From the NCBI GenBank assembly GCA_004555535.1, contig SFHU01000053.1, forward strand, positions 1 to 18,579: a DNA stretch of 18,579 nucleotides, read 5' to 3'. The position numbers were made by a program, and so were the translations under genes. Under the pieces are notes generated by a model. The model was not told the origin of the DNA. It worked only from the letters and a program-made list of their open reading frames with translations, and did no database searches. Below are positions 6,634 through 12,805 of the stretch, one piece after another (within the stretch, counting starts at the first letter, position 1; every line of letters begins with the position of its first letter). This stretch comes from Clostridiales bacterium (GTDB taxonomy: Bacteria; Bacillota; Clostridia; Christensenellales; Aristaeellaceae).

Positions 6634-7607
6634 GCGTTGCCGCCCTCCTCTCCGCCCAGCAGGCGCCAGGCCAGCGCGGGCACCGTGTTCTGATGCGTTC
6701 CCTGCACGTAGTAGCTCTCGCCGCCGTCCGCCACGGTGCGGGCCATGATGGTTTTCCACGGGCGGAAGTAATACCGGGGATCGGACTTGGGCGGCGCCTC
6801 GTGCACGTTCTTGCCCTCCAGCTCCAGCAGGTCAAACACCGCGGTCGTGAAGTGAACGATGCGCCTTCCCTCCTGATGGGCGGCGTTGCGCGCCATGGAA
6901 AGCGCCTTGAGGTAGACCTCCGGGCCGATCACAGCGGAGCCGAAGTCCATGAAAACGCCGCCCTCCAGTTCCTCGATCCGGCGGGTGTAGATCAGAAAGT
7001 CCCGATAGGTCGCCTCGCCGATCCACCGCCCGTTGGCATTGGGATGCTCGTGCACGATGTCGCAGCCAATGCCCACATGCACCGTGGCGGGGATGTGGCG
7101 CCGGTAGCACGCCGCCAGCAGGCTGTTTTCCCGGTAGGGGAATTCGTGCTCCTCGATGTAGCGGCCCAGCGCCTCGCCAAAGCCGTAGCCCTGCGGCGCG
7201 TATTCGTTGATCGCCTCGTTGTACAGGCCTGTCTCCTGCCACAGGCCGAACTGGCCCTCCGAGATGTACTTGGCCACGCTCTCGGTCGTCGCGCCGATCA
7301 TCGCCAGCTCGAAGTCGTGGATGGCCGCCGCGCCGTTCATGGCGAAGTGGTTGATGTAGCCCGCCTCCATCATCGCGATCATGGACGGCGCCACGCCGGA
7401 TCGGATCACATGCCCGCCCAGCATCAGCGTGACGTCCGCGCCGCGCGCCTTCGCCGCGCGGATCCTGTCCGCCAGCAGGTCGATGGTCGGATGGCGATAG
7501 CCGTTGTCGCTGACAGCCGGCTTCATCACGCGCTCATCCAGGTCATGCACGCGCTCCCCCAGCGGGAGCAGCTTCAGTTTGGAGCGGTCGAATTCTTCAA
7601 AGGGCAT
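6630..7607 (-). CDS. Deoxyhypusine-synthase-like protein of unknown function
   Basis: A 325-residue protein with a Rossmann-like pattern: VTLMLGGHVIRSGVAPSMI (about 60-77), then NHFAMNGAAAIHDFELAMIGATTE. This strongly recalls bacterial proteins related to deoxyhypusine synthase, an NAD-dependent enzyme that in eukaryotes and archaea modifies eIF5A. Near the C-terminus FRPWKTIMARTVADGGESYY aligns by eye with the SWGKIR region of human DHS, placing K285 where the catalytic lysine lies. Bacteria have no eIF5A, and this gene sits between sugar-phosphate kinases and a phosphatase, so the substrate is probably different. The start ATG at 7607 follows GGGAGGT by 6 bases and overlaps the HAD gene by 34 bp. 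Family placement is from memory of motifs. Confidence 0.6.
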   Translation of the reverse strand: MPFEEFDRSKLKLLPLGERVHDLDERVMKPAVSDNGYRHPTIDLLADRIRAAKARGADVTLMLGGHVIRSGVAPSMIAMMEAGYINHFAMNGAAAIHDFELAMIGATTESVAKYISEGQFGLWQETGLYNEAINEYAPQGYGFGEALGRYIEEHEFPYRENSLLAACYRRHIPATVHVGIGCDIVHEHPNANGRWIGEATYRDFLIYTRRIEELEGGVFMDFGSAVIGPEVYLKALSMARNAAHQEGRRIVHFTTAVFDLLELEGKNVHEAPPKSDPRYYFRPWKTIMARTVADGGESYYVQGTHQNTVPALAWRLLGGEEGGNA

Positions 7608-8425
7608 ACCGATACCTCCCCTGGAAATAGTTGCTCCTCGAGCTCCCGGATATCCCGGTAGTCGGGGATGATGATGTTCGCGCCGGCGCGGATGAGCCGC
7701 TCCCGCTTCCATTCGTCGATGCCGCAGCGCTGGGCCTCGTTGGAGGCGACGCCCACGGCATAGCCGCCTGCCTCCCGGATGTTTTCAATCTCCACATAGC
7801 CGTCGCCGAAGCCGATCAGCTCCTCCCCGCGCAGGCCGTTCTCCCGGATGATCCGCTCGATCACCATCTTTTTGGAGAAGGTCTTGTATTCGCGCTGCGC
7901 GCCGTAGATGTGCGGCCCGAAGAAGCGGTCGACGCCCAGCAGATGCGCCTCCTTCAGCACATAGACCTCGTCCGTGCCGGAGGCCAGGTAGGGCGTGACG
8001 CCATGGCGCAGGAGCATCTCAAGCAGCGCGTAGCTGCCGGGCACGGTCAGCGCCTGCGGCTCGATCTCCCCGCTTTCAAGGCCCTTGAGCCGCCCGTCGA
8101 TGCGAAGGAGCAGCCGGCGGTGGTATTCGTCCTTGTAGACCTGCGGATCCTGCGGCTGCCCGCCCAGACGCTCAATCTCCTCCGCCAGGCGGATGCATTG
8201 GTAGATGGTCTGCTTTCCCGTCAGCAGGGTGATGAACTCCCGTGCGCGCAGCTCCAGCTCCTGCCGGGGGAGCCTGCCGCCCTCCGGCGTCCGGCAGAGC
8301 TCGTCCGTAAAATAGGGGATCATGATCTGCTGCCAGCCCTCCCGGATCAGCGAGAGCGTGCCGTCAAAATCCAGCACGGCATAGCGGAAGCGGCCCACGC
8401 TCCCCGGGCAAACGGTTTCAATCAA
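7574..8425 (-). CDS. HAD-superfamily phosphatase
   Basis: A ~283-residue haloacid-dehalogenase-fold hydrolase: motif I AVLDFDGTLS, motif II ASGTDEV, a lysine in FSKKMV, and motif IV GFGDGYVEIEN. A large helical cap lies between motifs I and II, as in phosphoglycolate-phosphatase-type (C1 cap) members. It likely dephosphorylates a sugar phosphate in the pathway of the operon it heads; it is not of the compact GmhB type. The open frame extends to an ATG at 8440, but GGAGGTG (8438-8432) lies inside that extension, 6 bases before an in-frame TTG at 8425. The ATG itself has no ribosome binding site and abuts a strong hairpin (8443-8474), so TTG is preferred; with ATG the protein is 288 residues. 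It overlaps the next gene by 34 bp. Confidence 0.85.
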   Translation of the reverse strand: MIETVCPGSVGRFRYAVLDFDGTLSLIREGWQQIMIPYFTDELCRTPEGGRLPRQELELRAREFITLLTGKQTIYQCIRLAEEIERLGGQPQDPQVYKDEYHRRLLLRIDGRLKGLESGEIEPQALTVPGSYALLEMLLRHGVTPYLASGTDEVYVLKEAHLLGVDRFFGPHIYGAQREYKTFSKKMVIERIIRENGLRGEELIGFGDGYVEIENIREAGGYAVGVASNEAQRCGIDEWKRERLIRAGANIIIPDYRDIRELEEQLFPGEVSVCPLKNSTAPN

Positions 8426-8442
8426 TCGTCGCACCTCCATTT

Positions 8443-8474
8443 GCAGGCCGCGCCTTGACAGGCGCGCAGCCTGC
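8443..8474. promoter_or_regulatory. Twelve-bp-arm palindrome with the regulator's -35 box as its loop
   Basis: GCAGGC-CGCGCC (8443-8454), loop TTGACA (8455-8460), GGCGCG (8461-8466), a CA bulge, GCCTGC (8469-8474). All twelve arm positions pair. The loop is exactly the -35 hexamer of the plus-strand ROK regulator promoter. On the minus strand the same palindrome would form a 5' hairpin in the HAD operon mRNA just ahead of the ribosome binding site. Confidence 0.7.
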
Positions 8475-8483
8475 GGTTATAAT
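8455..8483 (+). promoter_or_regulatory. Sigma-A promoter of the ROK regulator
   Basis: Perfect TTGACA (8455-8460), 17-bp spacer, perfect TATAAT (8478-8483). The predicted start near 8490 leaves a ~60-nt leader holding an inverted repeat (8497-8521). Confidence 0.9.
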
Positions 8484-8502
8484 CAGAACATACTTATTTC
8501 AA
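8476..8502 (-). promoter_or_regulatory. Possible divergent promoter of the HAD-SIS operon
   Basis: Minus-strand TATAAC (8481-8476) with TTGAAA at 15-bp spacing (8502-8497), or TTTTGA at 17 bp. The -10 boxes of the two strands overlap, so the promoters would compete. The match is weaker than for the opposing promoter, consistent with a need for derepression or activation. Confidence 0.4.
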
Positions 8503-8521
8503 AAATGATAAAAGTTTGAAA
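8497..8521. promoter_or_regulatory. Putative ROK-regulator operator
   Basis: TTTCAAA (8497-8503), 11-nt spacer, TTTGAAA (8515-8521): a perfect 7-bp inverted repeat. It lies just downstream of the regulator's start point and over the -35 of the divergent operon, so one bound dimer could repress both directions. NagC/XylR-type ROK regulators bind AT-rich inverted repeats of similar size. Confidence 0.5.
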
Positions 8522-8549
8522 AGAACTGGGTATACGAGGGGGAGTTTTC

Positions 8550-9710
8550 ATGGCTGAGACACCGCGCACGTCCTATCCGCAGCGCATTCTGGGCGAGATC
8601 ATCCGCCAGCCGGGCATCACCAAGCCGGATCTTTGCCGCACCGCGGAGCTGCCGGTTTCCACCGTGCATCACGCCGTCACGGCGCTGCTTTCGCGCGGGC
8701 TGATCGTGGAGCTGGGCAAGGATACCTCCGGCGGAGGGCGCTGCCCGATGCGCTACGCGGTCAACGGCGGCCTGGGCGTGGTCGTCGCGCTGAGCATCCG
8801 GCTTGACCATGTGGATGCCGGCGTCTACGACCTGGGCGGCGCCTGCCTTGTTCAACGCCGCTGGGACTTGCACTGTGCCGCGCTGGGGCCGGAGAGCTAC
8901 ACGGGCGAGCTCGCTCAGCTCGCCGCCTCCCTGCTTGAGGAGGCGGGCCAGCCGCTGCGGCATTGTCTGGGGCTGGGCGTCATCGTCCCGGGCCCGGTGC
9001 AGCGGGAGAGCGGCATGGTTCTGCAGATCTCCGGCGCTCCTGCCTGGCGGCAGTTTCCGCTGCAGAGCCGTCTCAGCGAGGCGCTGGGCCTGCCCGTGAT
9101 CGTGGAAAAGGACGTCTATGCCGCCATCCTGTACCTGAGCCGCTCCGGCCAGCTGCGCGCGAAGCACTGCTCTGTGTGCCTCTCCATCTGCGAGGGCATC
9201 GGCGCGGCGGTGATGCTCGACGGCCAGGTCTTCCGCGGGGCGAACAGCCTCGCCGGGGAGATCGGCCATCTGACCGTGCGCCGCGACGGCATCCCCTGCA
9301 ACTGCGGCAGCACCGGCTGCCTGGAGCTCTATTGCTCGGATATCGGCATCGTTAAGCAGTACAACATGCTCGCCGGCGCGCACTGCGCGCACGTGGACGA
9401 GGTCATCTCCCGTGTGCAGGCGGGCGACGAAACCGCCGCGCAGGTGCTCTCCCAGGCCATCCGGTATCTGGTCGACGCGACCTCCACCATCATCATGAAT
9501 TACAACCCCGAGGAGCTGCTGATCTCCTGCCGCTGGCTGGAGCGCGAGCGCAAGCTCTATTTCCGCATGCTCGACGCGCTCTACGCCAAGAGCATGTTCA
9601 CCCAGCAGCAGGCCATGAACATCCGGCTGCTGGGCGACATTTCCCTCTATCCCTGCGCGGCCGCCTCGCTGGCGCAGGTAGAGCTGCTGATGCAGCTGGC
9701 GGCCGCGTAA
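8550..9710 (+). CDS. ROK-family transcriptional regulator
   Basis: A 386-residue protein with an N-terminal winged helix (about 8-60: ITKPDLCRTAELPVSTVHHA) fused to a ROK sugar-binding domain. The ROK domain keeps the zinc site (H240, CNCGSTGCLE with C250, C252, C257). The kinase-type E-N-D motif reads VEKDVY, retaining the Asp. This NagC/XylR/Mlc architecture represses sugar genes and releases DNA on binding a sugar or sugar phosphate. ATG 8550 follows a GGGGGAG site by 5 bases. It is divergent from the HAD-SIS operon, which is the likely target, and convergent with the LacI operon: only 12 bp separate its stop from that of the TIM-barrel gene, with no visible terminator. Confidence 0.9.
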   Translation: MAETPRTSYPQRILGEIIRQPGITKPDLCRTAELPVSTVHHAVTALLSRGLIVELGKDTSGGGRCPMRYAVNGGLGVVVALSIRLDHVDAGVYDLGGACLVQRRWDLHCAALGPESYTGELAQLAASLLEEAGQPLRHCLGLGVIVPGPVQRESGMVLQISGAPAWRQFPLQSRLSEALGLPVIVEKDVYAAILYLSRSGQLRAKHCSVCLSICEGIGAAVMLDGQVFRGANSLAGEIGHLTVRRDGIPCNCGSTGCLELYCSDIGIVKQYNMLAGAHCAHVDEVISRVQAGDETAAQVLSQAIRYLVDATSTIIMNYNPEELLISCRWLERERKLYFRMLDALYAKSMFTQQQAMNIRLLGDISLYPCAAASLAQVELLMQLAAA

Positions 9711-9722
9711 GGGAGAGGGCGC

Positions 9723-10712
9723 TCAGTCGACCTTCAGCGCCGCGTCGAAGCTGACGTCCGAGGACTCAAAGTTCATGCGGCGGACGAATTCCAGCGCTTC
9801 CTTCGCGCCGTGCATGCGCTCCATGCCGCTGTCCTCCCATTCCACGCACAGCGGGCCGTGATAGCCCATCTGGTTCAGCTCGCGGATGATGCCCTCGAAG
9901 TCCACGTCGCCGTGGCCCAGCGAGACGAAGTTCCAGCCGCGGCGCGTGTCGCCGAACTCGATGTGCGAGCCGAGGATACCGCCCAGGCCGTCGCGGTTGA
10001 TGCGCACATCCTTCATGTGCACATGGTAGATCTGCTCCCTGAAGCGGCGCAGGAACAAGACGGGGCTAACGCCCTGCCAGAGCAGGTGGCTCGGGTCAAA
10101 GTTCAGGCCCAGCGTCGGGCGGTAGTCAAGCGTCTTAAGCAGCCGCTCGGTGGAATAGTAGTCAAAGGCGATCTCCGTGGGATGCACCTCCAGCGCCAGG
10201 CGCACGCCGCATTCGTCGTAGACGTCGAAGATCGGCGTCCAGAGCTCCTTGATCCGCGCAAAGCCCGCATCGACCATCTCCGGCGTCGTCTGCGGGAAGG
10301 AATACCACATCGGCCAGATGGGCGAGCCGAGGAAGCAGGTGACGACCTTCACGCCCAGCAGCTGCGCCGCGCGGGCGGTGGTCTTCATGCCCTCGATGGC
10401 CCAGGCGCGGATCTCCTCGGGCTTTCCGGCCAGGCGGGCCGGCGCGAAGTTGTCCAGCCGCGGATCCCAGTTGTCGCCGACGCACTGGCCCATCAGGTGG
10501 GCGGAGATCGCGCTGATGATCAGCTGATTGTCCTCAAGCGTTTTCTGGAAGTGCTCGCGGTATTCGGGGTCGGAGACGATCCGCTCGACGTCGATGTGCG
10601 ACTGCGCGGCCAGCTCGAGGCCCTCGTAGCCCAAGCCGTGCATCGTGCGGCAGAGCTCCTCAAAGGGGATATCGCCGAACTGGCCGGAGCAGATGGTGAC
10701 GGGGCGTTTCAT
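9723..10712 (-). CDS. Sugar phosphate isomerase/epimerase, xylose-isomerase-like TIM barrel
   Basis: A 329-residue AP-endonuclease-2-type TIM barrel, the family that includes inosose dehydratase, hydroxypyruvate isomerase and ketose 3-epimerases. Likely metal ligands are visible in barrel order: E175 (LALEVHP), D206 (NFDPSHLLW), H232 (YHVHMKD) and E291 (VEWEDSG). It is the last gene of the LacI-headed operon, 15 bp after the Gfo/Idh oxidoreductase, with a GGGAGGG site before ATG 10712. Pairing with a Gfo/Idh/MocA dehydrogenase is typical of inositol, 3-keto-sugar and rare-sugar pathways. The exact reaction cannot be assigned. Confidence 0.87.
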   Translation of the reverse strand: MKRPVTICSGQFGDIPFEELCRTMHGLGYEGLELAAQSHIDVERIVSDPEYREHFQKTLEDNQLIISAISAHLMGQCVGDNWDPRLDNFAPARLAGKPEEIRAWAIEGMKTTARAAQLLGVKVVTCFLGSPIWPMWYSFPQTTPEMVDAGFARIKELWTPIFDVYDECGVRLALEVHPTEIAFDYYSTERLLKTLDYRPTLGLNFDPSHLLWQGVSPVLFLRRFREQIYHVHMKDVRINRDGLGGILGSHIEFGDTRRGWNFVSLGHGDVDFEGIIRELNQMGYHGPLCVEWEDSGMERMHGAKEALEFVRRMNFESSDVSFDAALKVD

Positions 10713-10727
10713 ATGCTTCCCTCCCTA

Positions 10728-11774
10728 TCAGTCGTAGTCAACCCGGACGCTGCAGCCCTTCGCCGCGGACTGCTCCGCCGCGAAGATGACGCGCATCGCC
10801 TGGATGGCCTCGCCCACGTCCAGCGGCGAGGGCGCGCCGGTCTCAATCGCCTCCACGAAGCTGTCGATGACGCCAGTGGACGTGCGCCCGCCGGAGGTCT
10901 GCTCCTTGTTGGAGGTCAGCAGGTCGAGCCGCACGCGCTCAACCGTCCCGTCGCGCTTTTCCAGGATCAGCGAGCACTCCGGGTCGTCATACAGGCGCAG
11001 CACGCCCTCGGTGCCGTAGATGCGGGTGGAGTTGTCCTCCACGCCGTAGTTCGTCCAGCTCACATGCAGCTGACCGATGGCGCCGCTTTCCGTGCGATAG
11101 ATGCACAGCGCGTTGTCGTCCACGGAAATCGGGGTGCCGTCGGGATATGTCTTGTCCACCGTGGCGAGCATCGCGGAGACCTCCACGATCCGCTCGCCCA
11201 GCAGGTAGTGCAGCAGGTCGGTCTTGTGCACGCCCAGATCGGCCATCACGCCGAAGGCGGCGCGCTTCTTGTCAAAGAACCAGCTGTTGCGCTGGCCCGT
11301 CCAGCCCTCCGGCCCGGGATGGCCGAACATCGTGTGGAAGCCGACCACGCGGCCGATCTCGCCGGCCTCAATGCGCCTGCGCGCCTCGACGTGGGCCCTG
11401 GCCAGGCGCTGGTTGTGGCCAATGAGCAGGCGCTTGCCGCTCTTCTGCGCGGCTTCCTGCATGGCCAGACAGTCCGCGAGCGTCGTGGCCATGGGCTTTT
11501 CGCAGAGCACGTGGCAGCCGGCCTTAAGCGCCGCGATGGCCGCCGAGGCATGGTCGGCGTTGGCCGTGCAGACGCTGACCGCATCCACGCCGCTTGCGAG
11601 CAGCGCCTCCATGCTGTCGTAGGCCGTGCCGCCGAATTCATCAGCCATAGCCTGGGCCCGCCCGGGTAAGGCGTCATACCAGGCCGTCAGACGGCACTGG
11701 CCGTTTTCCGCGTATTCGGGCGCATGGCGCACCTGCGTGATCTTGCCGCACCCGATGATGCCAATATTCAGCAT
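10728..11774 (-). CDS. Gfo/Idh/MocA-family NAD(P)-dependent oxidoreductase
   Basis: A 348-residue two-domain dehydrogenase: an N-terminal Rossmann fold starting IGIIGCGKIT (4-13), the conserved CEKPMATT (E92-K93-P94, with the catalytic-site lysine), and a C-terminal sheet domain with DLGVHKTDLLHYLLG, the usual D-x3-H pattern. Family members oxidise sugars, inositols or amino sugars, or cleave glycosides through a 3-keto intermediate. It lies 18 bp after the permease gene and 15 bp before the TIM-barrel gene, so it likely acts on the imported sugar. The start at 11774 follows GGAGGGAAGAGC. Confidence 0.92.
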   Translation of the reverse strand: MLNIGIIGCGKITQVRHAPEYAENGQCRLTAWYDALPGRAQAMADEFGGTAYDSMEALLASGVDAVSVCTANADHASAAIAALKAGCHVLCEKPMATTLADCLAMQEAAQKSGKRLLIGHNQRLARAHVEARRRIEAGEIGRVVGFHTMFGHPGPEGWTGQRNSWFFDKKRAAFGVMADLGVHKTDLLHYLLGERIVEVSAMLATVDKTYPDGTPISVDDNALCIYRTESGAIGQLHVSWTNYGVEDNSTRIYGTEGVLRLYDDPECSLILEKRDGTVERVRLDLLTSNKEQTSGGRTSTGVIDSFVEAIETGAPSPLDVGEAIQAMRVIFAAEQSAAKGCSVRVDYD

Positions 11775-11792
11775 TGCTCTTCCCTCCGTCGT

Positions 11793-12803
11793 TTATTTCT
11801 TGTCCTTGCGCACGTTCTGCAGCAGCACGGCGATGATGATGATCGCGCCGCTGATCGCGCCGGTCAGGAAGGTCGGCACCTTCGCGGCGACCAGCGTGTT
11901 GTTGATGATCTTGAACATCAGCACACCCAGGAAGCTGCCGATGACCTTGCCGCGGCCGCCGGACATGCTCGTGCCGCCGATGACCACCGCGGCGATGGCG
12001 TCCATTTCAAACAGGTTGCCCGCGCTGGCGGCCGCCACGGCCATCAGACTGGAGGAATACAGCCAGCTGGTGAAGCCGCACATCAGGCCGCTGATCATGA
12101 ACACGGCGATCTTGACGCCGTCGACGTTGACGCCCGCCAGCCGCGCGGAGGTCTCGTTGCTGCCCACGGCATAGATGTGCTTGCCCAGGCGCGTGCGCTG
12201 CATGATCAGGCCGAAGAGCAGGCCCATCGCGATGAAGATGATCATCGGATAGGGGATCTTGTAGCCGAACAGGTTCAGGCTCCCGTTGGACACCTGGCGG
12301 AATGTCTCGTAGTACGGCTCGGTGGACATGCCGTTGGCGACGGCGAAGGGGCCGCCCTGGCCGAAGTGGTTGATGATCGCGCGGCAGGAGGTCTGCACCG
12401 CCAGCGTGGCGATCATGGCGGGCATGTGTCCCTTGGCGACGAGCAGGCCGTTGAACAGGCCGATCAGCGAGCCCGCGGCCAGGCAGAACGCCAGCATGAT
12501 CCAGATCGAGTGCGTGGCGTTGAGCACCTCGATGCCAAAGCCGCTCAGCAGCGCGACCTGCGCGCCCACGGAGATATCGATCTGCCCCGCGCAGATGATC
12601 ATCGTCATGCTCAGGGCGATCATGCCGGTGGTCGTCGCGCTCTGGCGGAACAGCGTGGAGATGTTGCGCCAGCGGAAGAAGTTGGGGTTGACCGATACCG
12701 CGATGATCAGAATCAGGACGAAGGAGACCAGGTAGCTGTAATCGGAGAACAGGCGCCGGACGGCGTCCTTTCCGGAAAATCCCTTTTTCTCAGTGCTTTG
12801 CAT
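11793..12803 (-). CDS. Monosaccharide ABC transporter permease, RbsC/XylH type
   Basis: A 336-residue integral membrane protein with eight to ten hydrophobic segments. It carries the family loop DAIAAVVIGGTSMSGGRGKV, the cytoplasmic coupling region of RbsC-like permeases of the carbohydrate uptake transporter 2 class. The pore would be a homodimer working with the double ATPase and the binding protein encoded upstream. ATG 12803 lies 2 bp after the ATPase stop and follows GGGAGAG. It is the only permease gene, as expected for this class. Confidence 0.93.
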   Translation of the reverse strand: MQSTEKKGFSGKDAVRRLFSDYSYLVSFVLILIIAVSVNPNFFRWRNISTLFRQSATTTGMIALSMTMIICAGQIDISVGAQVALLSGFGIEVLNATHSIWIMLAFCLAAGSLIGLFNGLLVAKGHMPAMIATLAVQTSCRAIINHFGQGGPFAVANGMSTEPYYETFRQVSNGSLNLFGYKIPYPMIIFIAMGLLFGLIMQRTRLGKHIYAVGSNETSARLAGVNVDGVKIAVFMISGLMCGFTSWLYSSSLMAVAAASAGNLFEMDAIAAVVIGGTSMSGGRGKVIGSFLGVLMFKIINNTLVAAKVPTFLTGAISGAIIIIAVLLQNVRKDKK

Positions 12804-12805
12804 GG

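Noticed and set aside
9810..11669. 619-codon plus-strand open frame across the TIM-barrel and Gfo/Idh genes
   Set aside because: It spans two well-supported minus-strand genes and has no recognisable domain.
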